From the NCBI RefSeq assembly GCF_000013625.1, contig NC_009659.1, positions 1,674,001-1,738,000 on the forward strand: 64,000 nt of DNA, in the 5' to 3' direction. Positions within the stretch are counted from its first letter, which is position 1, and every line of letters begins with the position of its first letter. The notes beneath the pieces were generated by a model. It was not told the origin of the DNA. It saw only the letters and a program-made list of their open reading frames with translations, and ran no database searches. Of this stretch, positions 19,493-27,998 are shown piece after piece. The position numbers were made by a program, and so were the translations under genes. The DNA is from Janthinobacterium sp. Marseille (lineage in GTDB: Bacteria > Pseudomonadota > Gammaproteobacteria > Burkholderiales > Burkholderiaceae_D).

Positions 19493-20464
19493 TCATAAAA
19501 TTGTTTGTGCAACTGCAGGCAGCGTTAAGCCGCTGGCCTGGGCGCGCTGCAATATAGTCCAGTAATAGCGATAACTGGCGCGATCATGCAACTTGCCATT
19601 ATGTTGTATCGGGCCCCACTGGATAGCGTGGGCTTGCGCCAGGATCTCTGCCGCTTCATTGACTTCGGACAGGCGTGGCGCAAATGATTTCAATATCGGC
19701 TTGATCTGGTTCGGGTGGATGCTCCACATCCGGGTATAACCGAATTCCGCGGCCGCGCGATGCGCATCACTGGCGACGACCGAGGTGTCATTGATTTCGG
19801 TCGTGACATTATGCGAAGGCGTCTTGCCGTGGGCGTGACAAGCAGCTGCAATTTCCAGCTTGGCTCGTGCTACCAGCGGGTGCGTGAATTGTCCCGGGCT
19901 ACGCATTGCATTACCCGGAATCGCACCGTAATGTGCGGAAACGAAATCCATCACGCCGAATGACAGGCATTCGACTTGTGGCAGGGCGGCGATGGCGAAA
20001 ACATCCGCCAGCGCACCATGTGTTTCGATCAGTACATGTACCGGCAGTTGTTCGCGGCCCTGTTTGTGCGCGTGGCGATTGACGAGTGCAATTGCATTCA
20101 CCGTATCGGCCAGACTGTCGACTTTCGGGACCACCAGATAAGCGAGTTTTTGTGCCGCGTGTTGCAGGATGATTTCTATATCCTGCTCAAAGAATTCGCT
20201 CGTGACATCGTGCACGCGTGCACCGATGCGGGCAAACTGATTTTCTTCGCCGGCCACGAGTGTGCCCAGCAGGTGTGCATGGTCTTTTTCATTGCCATGC
20301 GCAGCACCATCTTCACAGTCAAACGTAATATCGAAAACCGGGCCGAGCTCTTGCTGTAGCGCCAGCGATTTACGCATCAATTTCTCGGAGCCGGCATAGT
20401 GATCGCATGCCGGAATGGAAACCGGTGGGCATTTGCCTTGAAATAGGACTTCTGAAGGATGCAT
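19493..20464 (-). CDS. CitE-like CoA-ester lyase (HpcH/HpaI family)
   Basis: 323 residues with a TIM-barrel CitE-like layout. FDCEDGAAHG carries an acidic residue for the metal site, LIETHGALADV the second, then GVMDFVSAHYG and SIHPNQI. Relatives cleave citryl-CoA, malyl-CoA, citramalyl-CoA or beta-methylmalyl-CoA. No citrate lyase alpha or gamma genes are present, so it is not a citrate lyase subunit. Position between acnA and mdh suggests a side reaction of C4-C6 acid metabolism. The substrate is unknown. Confidence 0.85.
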   Translation of the reverse strand: MHPSEVLFQGKCPPVSIPACDHYAGSEKLMRKSLALQQELGPVFDITFDCEDGAAHGNEKDHAHLLGTLVAGEENQFARIGARVHDVTSEFFEQDIEIILQHAAQKLAYLVVPKVDSLADTVNAIALVNRHAHKQGREQLPVHVLIETHGALADVFAIAALPQVECLSFGVMDFVSAHYGAIPGNAMRSPGQFTHPLVARAKLEIAAACHAHGKTPSHNVTTEINDTSVVASDAHRAAAEFGYTRMWSIHPNQIKPILKSFAPRLSEVNEAAEILAQAHAIQWGPIQHNGKLHDRASYRYYWTILQRAQASGLTLPAVAQTIL

Positions 20465-20534
20465 GTATGGTGCGTAATGATTAGGATTTGCTACAAGGAA
20501 TATGGGCAGGCGAACCTGCCCATCGCTGCAAGCA

Positions 20535-21524
20535 TTAGCCTAGAAGATGTTTTACACCTTCACGTTCTTCGAGCAATTCTTTCAGGGTCAGGTTGATGCG
20601 TTCTTGTGAGAATGCATCGATTTCCAGGCCTTGAACGATTTTGTATTCGCCGTTTTCAACGGTGACAGGGAAGCCGAAGATGGTGTCTTTCGGAATGCCA
20701 TAAGAACCATCCGAAGGGATACCCATGGTGACCCATTTACCGTTGGTGCCCAGCACCCAGTCACGTACGTGATCGATTGCCGCATTGGCTGCCGATGCCG
20801 CCGACGATACGCCGCGTGCATCGATGATGGCCGCGCCGCGTTTGCCGACTGTAGGCAGGAATACATCCTTGTTCCAGACTTCGTCGTTGATCGCTTCTTT
20901 CACCGATTTGCCATCGGCTGTCGCGAAACGGTAATCAGGGTACATGGTTGGCGAGTGATTGCCCCAGACCGTCAATTTTTCAATCGAGGTAACCGGTTTG
21001 CTGATCTTCGCTGCGATTTGCGACAGCGCACGGTTGTGATCCAGGCGCAGCATGGCGGTGAAGTTTTTCGCCGGCAGGTTAGGTGCCGATTTCATCGCGA
21101 TGTAGGCATTTGTGTTGGCTGGATTGCCGACTACCAGTACTTTGACGTTGCGCGATGCGACTGCATCCAGCGCCTTGCCTTGTACTGTGAAGATTTGTGC
21201 ATTGGCTTCGAGCAAATCCTTGCGTTCCATGCCTGGGCCACGTGGGCGTGCGCCAACCAGCAAGGCTACGTCTGCATCCTTGAATGCGGTCATCGGGTCG
21301 CTATGAGCGGTGACACCTGCCAACAATGGAAACGCGCAATCGTCGATTTCCATGATGACGCCTTTCAGCGCTTTTTGTGCTTTTTCATCGGCGATTTCCA
21401 GCAATTGCAAAATGACAGGCTGGTCCTTGCCCAGCAAATCGCCGTTAGCGATGCGGAACAGAAGGGAATAGCCGATCTGGCCGGCGGCGCCGGTAACGGC
21501 GACACGCATTGGGGCTTTAGCCAT
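20535..21524 (-). CDS. mdh: malate dehydrogenase
   Basis: 329 residues of the NAD-dependent, cytosolic-type malate dehydrogenase found in betaproteobacteria. The Rossmann motif [14 protein letters not shown] is at 8-21, the mobile loop [14 protein letters not shown] holds substrate-binding arginines, and the catalytic His is in [13 protein letters not shown]. It oxidises malate to oxaloacetate. GGAG lies 8 bases before the ATG. It diverges from gntR and is the first gene of the minus-strand arm. Confidence 0.97.
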   Translation of the reverse strand: MAKAPMRVAVTGAAGQIGYSLLFRIANGDLLGKDQPVILQLLEIADEKAQKALKGVIMEIDDCAFPLLAGVTAHSDPMTAFKDADVALLVGARPRGPGMERKDLLEANAQIFTVQGKALDAVASRNVKVLVVGNPANTNAYIAMKSAPNLPAKNFTAMLRLDHNRALSQIAAKISKPVTSIEKLTVWGNHSPTMYPDYRFATADGKSVKEAINDEVWNKDVFLPTVGKRGAAIIDARGVSSAASAANAAIDHVRDWVLGTNGKWVTMGIPSDGSYGIPKDTIFGFPVTVENGEYKIVQGLEIDAFSQERINLTLKELLEEREGVKHLLG

Positions 21525-21733
21525 GTTGAATCTCCAAGGTAGTGATGAGTGAGGTCAGGTATTGGGAATTTATTCCGCGTGGCGCAATGATACAGTTGAA
21601 TACCCGATAAGTCAGCGGGGTCAAAACGCTTAAACTCAATAAATTGACTTTAATTTTCCGTCTGCAAAAAGAGAGCAAAGCTGTATTGCCTGTGAGTTTA
21701 GGCGCGAGTAGTTTTGCTGTCAATATATATCTT

Positions 21734-21751
21734 ATGTCTTATATAAGACAT
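21734..21751. promoter_or_regulatory. 18-bp perfect palindrome, probable GntR operator
   Basis: ATGTCTTATATAAGACAT is a perfect inverted repeat in the mdh/gntR divergent region, 54 bases before the gntR ATG. Size and symmetry fit a dimeric GntR/HutC-type operator. It lies in AT-rich promoter-like sequence, so it may mediate autoregulation and possibly control of mdh. Confidence 0.6.
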
Positions 21752-21805
21752 GTTATTTTCAAGTTTTGCTGGACGGCGACGGGGCTTTGTGGTGAAATCC
21801 ATACT

Positions 21806-22588
21806 ATGAGTTCAGCACCAACTACTTTGCCAAATAATAACGCAGCCGGTTCCGCTGGTGGAGCGACGCCGTCGCCGACCTTCAGTCCGCTGTATCAGCA
21901 AATCAAGGCGCTGATCACCCGCAGCCTGCAATCCGGCGAATGGCGTCCGGGCGAACTGATTCCCAGCGAAGTCGAACTGGCCACCCGTTTCAAGGTGAGC
22001 CAGGGTACGGTGCGTAAGGCAATTGATGAGCTTTCCGCCGAAAACCTGGTAGTCAGGCGCCAGGGCAAGGGAACATTTGTTGCGACGCACCATGAGGCGC
22101 GCGCGCAATTCCGCTTCCTGCGCCTGAAGCCCGATGTGGGCGAACCACTTTATCCCGACAACACCATTATCGATGCCAAGCGCCTGCGTGCGCCGGCCGA
22201 TATCGCACGCCAGCTGGATATCAAAACCGGCGATTCCGTGGTCTTCCTCAAACGTGTGCAGTCTTTCGACGGTGCACCGACTATCCTGGAAGAACTGTGG
22301 TTGCCCGGGACTATCTTCAAAGGTTTATCGGTAGAGCGCGTCTTGCAGTACAAAGGCCCGATGTACGCTCTGCTGGAAACCGAATTCGGCACGCAAATGA
22401 TACGGGCGGTAGAGAATATCAAAGCTGTGGTGGCGGACCAGGTGACGGCGGATTTGCTGTCCTTGCCGCTGAATACACCTTTGCTCAGCGTGACCCGGGT
22501 TTCATTCACCTATGGCGATAAGCCGGTCGAAGTACGACGTTCCTATTACGTAACAAATAATCATCATTATCGTAACGAGTTGAACTAA
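21806..22588 (+). CDS. GntR/HutC-family transcriptional regulator
   Basis: 260 residues. A winged helix-turn-helix (about 25-95: LYQQIKALITRSLQSGEW, PSEVELATRFKVSQGTVRKA, RRQGKGTFV) is followed by a UTRA ligand-binding domain with EELWLPGTIF and the C-terminal RRSYYVTNNHHY. The effector is not predictable from sequence. It sits between mdh (divergent) and sdhC (150 bases downstream, same strand), so it probably senses a TCA-related acid and controls this cluster. The frame opens at 21644, but ATG 21806 with GGTGAAA upstream fits better. Confidence 0.88.
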   Translation: MSSAPTTLPNNNAAGSAGGATPSPTFSPLYQQIKALITRSLQSGEWRPGELIPSEVELATRFKVSQGTVRKAIDELSAENLVVRRQGKGTFVATHHEARAQFRFLRLKPDVGEPLYPDNTIIDAKRLRAPADIARQLDIKTGDSVVFLKRVQSFDGAPTILEELWLPGTIFKGLSVERVLQYKGPMYALLETEFGTQMIRAVENIKAVVADQVTADLLSLPLNTPLLSVTRVSFTYGDKPVEVRRSYYVTNNHHYRNELN

Positions 22589-22738
22589 GTAGATTGTAAA
22601 GTTGCAGCTAATTCAATAAACCAGCAAGCTAGCCTTAATAAATAAGCAAGCCAGTCATGATGAAAAATAATTTGTATTGCTGTGGCGCACCAATATCGGT
22701 GAAAATTAGTGGTTTATCTCGTTTTGGAAAGTCCTGCC

Positions 22739-23149
22739 ATGTCTGATTCACTCAAAACCGGCAAGAGAGAGTTCCGTAATATCAACGTTACAGACCTGCT
22801 CCGATATCGCTTTCCACTCGCCGCGATACAGTCGATATTGCACCGCGCAAGTGGCGCGCTCATCTTTTTGCTATTGCCATTCATCCTTTTCCTGCTGGAC
22901 AAGAGCCTGCTGTCTGAAATCTCCTTTGAGCATTTCAAGGGCATCGCGTCGCACTGGTTTATCAAGCTGATCATCCTCGCGCTGGCCTGGGCCTATCTGC
23001 ACCATTTCTGCGCAGGCATCCGCCATTTGCTGATGGATGTACACGTCGGCGTGGATAAAGTCGCCGGCAAGAAATCAGCAACCATCGTTTTTGCCATCAG
23101 CCTGCCTTTGACTGCATTGGTAGCCCTCAAACTGTTTGGAGCATTCTGA
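22739..23149 (+). CDS. sdhC: succinate dehydrogenase cytochrome b556 subunit
   Basis: 136 residues with three membrane helices. HRASGALIF carries the conserved Ser/His near the quinone site, and HHFCAGIRHLLMD contains the heme b ligand. It anchors the SdhAB dimer in the inner membrane with SdhD and passes electrons to ubiquinone. ATG 22739 is chosen over GTG 22709 by family N-terminus. The stop overlaps the sdhD start by one base (TGATG). Confidence 0.95.
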   Translation: MSDSLKTGKREFRNINVTDLLRYRFPLAAIQSILHRASGALIFLLLPFILFLLDKSLLSEISFEHFKGIASHWFIKLIILALAWAYLHHFCAGIRHLLMDVHVGVDKVAGKKSATIVFAISLPLTALVALKLFGAF

Positions 23150-23514
23150 TGCCAACTGACAATATCGGACGTCACCGCCTGGTGGTTGGTGCGCACTACG
23201 GTGTAAGGGACTGGCTGGCCCAGCGTATCACGGCCATCGTGATGGTGCTGTACACCCTGGTACTGCTGATCGCATTCCTGACCGCCACTGATTTCAGTTA
23301 TGAAGGCTGGGCGGGTCTGTTCGCGCAGCAATGGTTCAAGATGTTTACGTTTGTTACCTTCCTGTCCTTGTTTTATCACGCCTGGGTAGGCATGCGTAAC
23401 ATCTGGATGGATTACATCAAACCGGTTTCAATACGCCTCGCATTGCAGGTCGCCACGATTTTGTGGCTCGTCGCTTGCGCCGGATGGACGGCGCAAATTC
23501 TCTGGAGAGCGTAA
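23149..23514 (+). CDS. sdhD: succinate dehydrogenase hydrophobic membrane anchor
   Basis: 121 residues with three membrane helices. [14 protein letters not shown] is the conserved N-terminal region, and [14 protein letters not shown] contains the second heme ligand region and quinone-site Asp-Tyr. It pairs with SdhC. It overlaps sdhC by one base and ends one base before sdhA. Confidence 0.95.
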   Translation: MPTDNIGRHRLVVGAHYGVRDWLAQRITAIVMVLYTLVLLIAFLTATDFSYEGWAGLFAQQWFKMFTFVTFLSLFYHAWVGMRNIWMDYIKPVSIRLALQVATILWLVACAGWTAQILWRA

Positions 23515-23515
23515 C

Positions 23516-25294
23516 GTGGCAGCAATCAAAACCAGCATTCCGTCACGCCATTTTGACGCCATCATCGTCGGTGCCGGCGGTTCAGGCATGCGCGCATCAT
23601 TGCAGCTTGCAGAAGCAGGCTTGAATGTCGCGGTCTTGTCCAAGGTATTCCCGACCCGTTCGCATACAGTCGCTGCACAAGGCGGGATCGGTGCGTCACT
23701 CGGCAATATGGCCGAGGACAATTGGTACTGGCATATGTTCGATACCGTCAAGGGTTCGGATTACCTCGGTGATCAGGATGCAATCGAATTCATGTGCCGT
23801 GAAGCGCCGAAGGTCGTGTACGAGCTGGAACACTTCGGCATGCCTTTCGACCGCAATTCGGATGGCACGATTTATCAGCGTCCGTTCGGTGGCCACACGG
23901 CAAATTTCGGTGAAAAGCCGGTGCAGCGTGCTTGTGCCGCAGCGGATCGCACCGGTCATGCCTTGCTGCATACGCTGTACCAGCGCAATGTGCGTGCCCG
24001 TACCCACTTCTTTGTCGAATGGATGGCGATTGACCTGATGCGCGACGCCGATGGCGACGTGATCGGCGTGGTCGCACTGGAAATGGAAACCGGCGACGTC
24101 ATGATGCTGGAAGCCAAGACCACCTTGTTTGCGACCGGCGGTGCAGGGCGCATCTGGGCTGCTTCGACCAATGCATTTATCAATACCGGTGACGGTATGG
24201 GTATGGCGGCGCGTGCCGGCCTGCCACTTGAAGACATGGAATTCTGGCAGTTCCACCCGACCGGCGTGGCCGGTGCCGGCGTGCTGATTACAGAAGGCGT
24301 GCGCGGTGAGGGCGGTATTCTGGTGAACAGCCAGGGCGAACGTTTCATGGAGCGCTATGCGCCGACACTGAAAGATCTGGCACCCCGCGATTTCGTATCG
24401 CGCTCGATGGACCAGGAAATCAAGGAAGGCCGCGGTTGCGGTCCACTCAAGGATCACGTGATGCTGGATCTGCGTCACATTGGCGCAGAAACCATTCAAA
24501 AACGCCTGCCATCGATCCTGGAGATCGCGCACAAATTCGCCAACGTCGATGCGACCCGCGAACCGATTCCTGTCGTGCCTACCATCCATTATCAAATGGG
24601 CGGTATTCCAACCAATATCCACGGCCAGGTAGTAGAACCGAAAAACGGCAATCCTAACCATGTGGTCAACGGCCTGTATGCGATCGGTGAGTGCGCCTGC
24701 GTCTCGGTACACGGTGCCAACCGCCTGGGTACCAATTCCTTGCTCGATTTGCTGGTGTTCGGCCGTGCGGCCGGTAACCACATCGTGCAAAGCCACCTGA
24801 AACAGCGCGAGCACAAGCCTTTGCCGGCGGATGCCGCAGATCTGGCCCTGTCGCGCCTGGCGCACCTCGAAAACAGTACCGGCGGCGAACGCGTACAGGA
24901 CGTGGCGAACGATATCCGTTCGACCATGCAGCAGTACTGCGGCGTGTTCCGTACCGATGAATTGCTGCAGACCGGCTACAAGAAAATCATGGAACTGGAC
25001 GAGCGTCGCAAGCATGTCTCGTTCAAGGACAAATCCCGCGTCTTCAATACCGCGCGTATCGAGGCACTTGAGCTGGATAACCTGATTGAGACTGCCAAGG
25101 CGACGATTACCTCGGCAGCCGCGCGCAAGGAATCACGTGGTGCGCATGCGCATCGTGATTTTGAAAAACGCGATGATGAAAACTGGATGAAGCACACGCT
25201 GTTTTATTCCGAAGGCAATCGACTTGACTACAAGCCGGTGGTGACCAAGCCGCTGACGGTTGACACCTTCAAGCCTAAACCACGTACTTTCTAA
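23516..25294 (+). CDS. sdhA: succinate dehydrogenase flavoprotein subunit
   Basis: 592 residues starting at GTG (GGAGAG upstream). The FAD-binding site is [14 protein letters not shown], and [13 protein letters not shown] carries the His that binds FAD covalently. Substrate residues lie in [10 protein letters not shown] and the C-terminal capping part. It oxidises succinate to fumarate on the cytoplasmic face. FAD attachment needs SdhE, encoded at 26112. Confidence 0.97.
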   Translation: MAAIKTSIPSRHFDAIIVGAGGSGMRASLQLAEAGLNVAVLSKVFPTRSHTVAAQGGIGASLGNMAEDNWYWHMFDTVKGSDYLGDQDAIEFMCREAPKVVYELEHFGMPFDRNSDGTIYQRPFGGHTANFGEKPVQRACAAADRTGHALLHTLYQRNVRARTHFFVEWMAIDLMRDADGDVIGVVALEMETGDVMMLEAKTTLFATGGAGRIWAASTNAFINTGDGMGMAARAGLPLEDMEFWQFHPTGVAGAGVLITEGVRGEGGILVNSQGERFMERYAPTLKDLAPRDFVSRSMDQEIKEGRGCGPLKDHVMLDLRHIGAETIQKRLPSILEIAHKFANVDATREPIPVVPTIHYQMGGIPTNIHGQVVEPKNGNPNHVVNGLYAIGECACVSVHGANRLGTNSLLDLLVFGRAAGNHIVQSHLKQREHKPLPADAADLALSRLAHLENSTGGERVQDVANDIRSTMQQYCGVFRTDELLQTGYKKIMELDERRKHVSFKDKSRVFNTARIEALELDNLIETAKATITSAAARKESRGAHAHRDFEKRDDENWMKHTLFYSEGNRLDYKPVVTKPLTVDTFKPKPRTF

Positions 25295-25305
25295 AAGGTC
25301 AGAAC

Positions 25306-26016
25306 ATGGCACGGACTCTCAGATTACAGATTTACCGCTATGATCCTGACAAGGATGCAAAACCGTATATGCAGGACGTAACGGTTGAATTGCATGATCA
25401 TGACAAGATGCTGCTCGATGCATTGCAGCGCATCAAGGCGACCGTTGATGATTCGCTGGCCTTGCGCCGTTCCTGCCGCGAAGGCGTGTGCGGCTCGGAT
25501 GCGATGAACATCAACGGCAAGAACGGCCTGGCTTGCACCACCAATTTGAATGAGCTGACCGAACCTATCGTATTGCGTCCTTTGCCCGGCTTGCCGGTGA
25601 TCCGCGACCTGATCGTGGATATGACGCAATTCTTTAAACAATACGATTCGATCAAGCCTTTCCTGATTAACGATACAATCCCGCCTGAGAAGGAACGTTT
25701 GCAGACGCCTGCCGAACGTGAAGAGCTCGATGGCCTGTATGAGTGTATCCTGTGCGCCTGTTGCTCGACTTCGTGCCCGTCGTTCTGGTGGAATCCGGAT
25801 AAATTCGTCGGCCCGGCCGGTTTGTTGCAGGCCTACCGTTTCATAGCGGACAGCCGCGATCATGCCACCGGTGCACGCCTGGATAATCTGGAAGATCCAT
25901 ACAGATTGTTCAGATGTCATACAATTATGAATTGCGTGGACGTTTGTCCAAAAGGACTGAACCCGACCCGCGCAATCGGCAAAATCAAGGAACTGATGGT
26001 GCGCAGGGCTGTATAG
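25306..26016 (+). CDS. sdhB: succinate dehydrogenase iron-sulfur subunit
   Basis: 236 residues. The [2Fe-2S] cluster motif is SCREGVCGSD plus a later Cys; the [4Fe-4S] and [3Fe-4S] clusters use CILCACCSTSCP and NCVDVCPKGLNP. It wires electrons from SdhA FAD to the quinone site in SdhCD. It starts 11 bases after sdhA. Confidence 0.97.
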   Translation: MARTLRLQIYRYDPDKDAKPYMQDVTVELHDHDKMLLDALQRIKATVDDSLALRRSCREGVCGSDAMNINGKNGLACTTNLNELTEPIVLRPLPGLPVIRDLIVDMTQFFKQYDSIKPFLINDTIPPEKERLQTPAEREELDGLYECILCACCSTSCPSFWWNPDKFVGPAGLLQAYRFIADSRDHATGARLDNLEDPYRLFRCHTIMNCVDVCPKGLNPTRAIGKIKELMVRRAV

Positions 26017-26111
26017 TGCGCAATTCGACGAAACGCAGCGCGCTTTGTCGCTGTGTTTCTTTCGCCAGCAGATGACGTGGAAGCAGTATTGAACAGGTTG
26101 AATGAATATCC

Positions 26112-26381
26112 ATGTCCATAACCCATCAAGCTGATCCGGTAAAACGTGCGCGCCTGAGATGGCGTGGTCGACGCGGTTTGCTGGAAAATGATTTGTTGCT
26201 CACGCGTTTCCTCGACCAACACGAAGAAACGCTGACGGATGAAGAGGTCGAGGCTTTTTCGATATTGCTGGAATTGCCTGACAATGAATTACTGAATTTG
26301 CTATTGGCACGCAATGAACCGGAAGGTGAGGCCGATGTGCCCCATGTCCGTGCGTTGCTGACAAGATTGCGCGCAGTTTGA
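26112..26381 (+). CDS. sdhE: FAD assembly factor SdhE
   Basis: 89 residues, the normal size. The RGxxE motif (R21-E25, RGLLE) needed for covalent flavinylation of SdhA is intact, in the segment RRGLLENDLLLTRFL. It acts in the cytoplasm as a small helical protein. The gene follows sdhB by 95 bases and precedes gltA. Confidence 0.93.
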   Translation: MSITHQADPVKRARLRWRGRRGLLENDLLLTRFLDQHEETLTDEEVEAFSILLELPDNELLNLLLARNEPEGEADVPHVRALLTRLRAV

Positions 26382-26411
26382 AGCGTGCTGTATGACCGGT
26401 TTTTAATTTTG

Positions 26412-26429
26412 CGATTTAATCTTAAATCG
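26412..26429. promoter_or_regulatory. inverted repeat upstream of gltA
   Basis: CGATTTAA and TTAAATCG are 8-bp arms separated by TC, 32 bases before the gltA start. An AT-rich TTATAT follows at about 26443 and may be the -10. The position fits an operator for a dimeric regulator. The sequence differs from the palindrome at 21734. Confidence 0.45.
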
Positions 26430-26461
26430 ACTCACCCCCTCGTTATATAGAAGGAAGAGCC

Positions 26462-27772
26462 ATGCCCCACTCCCAATCTGACACCAAAGCCACACTGTCG
26501 TTTTCTGACGGTTCGCCATCAGTGGAGTTGCCGATTTACAAGGGATCCATAGGCCCTGACGTAATCGACATCCGCAAACTCTACGGTGCCAGCGGTAAAT
26601 TCACCTACGATCCGGGTTTCATGTCGACCGCGTCGTGTGATTCGACCATTACTTACATCGACGGCGACAAAGGCGAGCTGCTGTATCGCGGTTACCCGAT
26701 CGAGCAATTGGCGGTGAAGTGTGACTTCCTCGAAACCTGTTATCTGCTGCTCAAAGGCGAATTGCCGAATGAAGCGCAGAAAAAGACTTTCGTCAGCACC
26801 GTGACCAAGCACACGATGTTGCATGAACAGATGCAATTTTTCTTCCGCGGCTTCCGTCGCGATGCGCATCCGATGTCGGTACTGGTTGGTACCGTCGGCG
26901 CGCTGGCTTCCTTCTACCATGACTCGCTGGATATCACCGACGCGCATCACCGCGAAGTATCGGCCATCCGCCTGATCGCGAAGATGCCTACGCTGGTCGC
27001 AATGTCGTACAAATACTCGGTCGGCCAGCCTTTCGTCTACCCACGTAACGATTTGTCGTACAGCGCGAACTTCATGCACATGATGTTCTCGACGCCTAGC
27101 GAAGAATACAAAATCAGCGACGTACTGGTACGCGCACTGGACCGCATCCTGATCCTGCACGCAGACCACGAACAAAATGCATCGACTTCGACAGTCCGCC
27201 TGTCGGGCTCGAGCGGTGCCAATCCGTTTGCCTGTATCGCGGCCGGTATCGCATGCCTGTGGGGTCCTGCCCACGGCGGCGCGAACGAAGCGGCATTGAA
27301 CATGCTGAAAGAAATCGGTTCGGTCGACAAGATTCCTGAATTCATCGCCAAGGTGAAAGACAAGAATTCCGGCGTGAAACTGATGGGCTTCGGTCACCGT
27401 GTTTACAAAAACTTCGATCCACGCGCCAAACTAATGCGTGAAACCTGCCATGAAGTGCTGGAAGAACTGGGCCTGCATGACGACCCATTGTTCAAACTGG
27501 CAATGGCGCTGGAAAAAGTGGCGCTGGAAGACGAATACTTCGTTTCGCGCAAACTGTACCCGAACGTCGATTTCTACTCCGGCATCGTGCAATCCGCGCT
27601 GGGTATCCCGGTCTCGCTGTTTACCGGTATCTTCGCGATGGCGCGTACCGTCGGCTGGGTTGCCCAATGGAACGAAATGATTTCGGATCCGGAACAAAAA
27701 ATCGGCCGTCCACGCCAGTTGTTCATCGGTGAAAAACAACGCGACGTGCCAGACTTGGCAAAGCGTCCGTAA
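26462..27772 (+). CDS. gltA: citrate synthase
   Basis: 436 residues, the length of the hexameric, Gram-negative type II enzyme. Catalytic residues are seen in [12 protein letters not shown] (His), [14 protein letters not shown] (His) and the Asp of YPNVDFYSG. It condenses acetyl-CoA and oxaloacetate and opens the TCA cycle. AAGGAAG is 5 bases before the ATG. Confidence 0.97.
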   Translation: MPHSQSDTKATLSFSDGSPSVELPIYKGSIGPDVIDIRKLYGASGKFTYDPGFMSTASCDSTITYIDGDKGELLYRGYPIEQLAVKCDFLETCYLLLKGELPNEAQKKTFVSTVTKHTMLHEQMQFFFRGFRRDAHPMSVLVGTVGALASFYHDSLDITDAHHREVSAIRLIAKMPTLVAMSYKYSVGQPFVYPRNDLSYSANFMHMMFSTPSEEYKISDVLVRALDRILILHADHEQNASTSTVRLSGSSGANPFACIAAGIACLWGPAHGGANEAALNMLKEIGSVDKIPEFIAKVKDKNSGVKLMGFGHRVYKNFDPRAKLMRETCHEVLEELGLHDDPLFKLAMALEKVALEDEYFVSRKLYPNVDFYSGIVQSALGIPVSLFTGIFAMARTVGWVAQWNEMISDPEQKIGRPRQLFIGEKQRDVPDLAKRP

Positions 27773-27796
27773 GTAAGTTGTAAGGCAGGCTATAAA

Positions 27797-27840
27797 GGCA
27801 AAAAGTGAGTCAGGAGATTCGCTTTTTGCCAAATTGTTTT
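27797..27840 (+). terminator. probable terminator after gltA
   Basis: GGCAAAAAG pairs with CTTTTTGCC around about 16 bases that pair partly. Only a weak T-rich run (AAATTGTTTT) follows. It probably separates gltA from odhA. The remaining 150 bases up to odhA contain no gene. Confidence 0.55.
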
Positions 27841-27998
27841 ATGTTATTCTGGTGTCACATAATTGAGTTAAGTTTACCGCTATAGATTAAAGAGTCCTTC
27901 CCCACAACTTGATGTGCAATCCGCTAACCGGTCAGGCCGTGCCGCGGAAGGTTAAATTAACCCGCTAATCTCGCGAAACGCGAAGAAAGGTGAGCAAG

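Noticed and set aside
23696..25015. 439-codon frame antisense to sdhA
   Set aside because: It has no motif, and high GC3 coding of sdhA explains the lack of stops.
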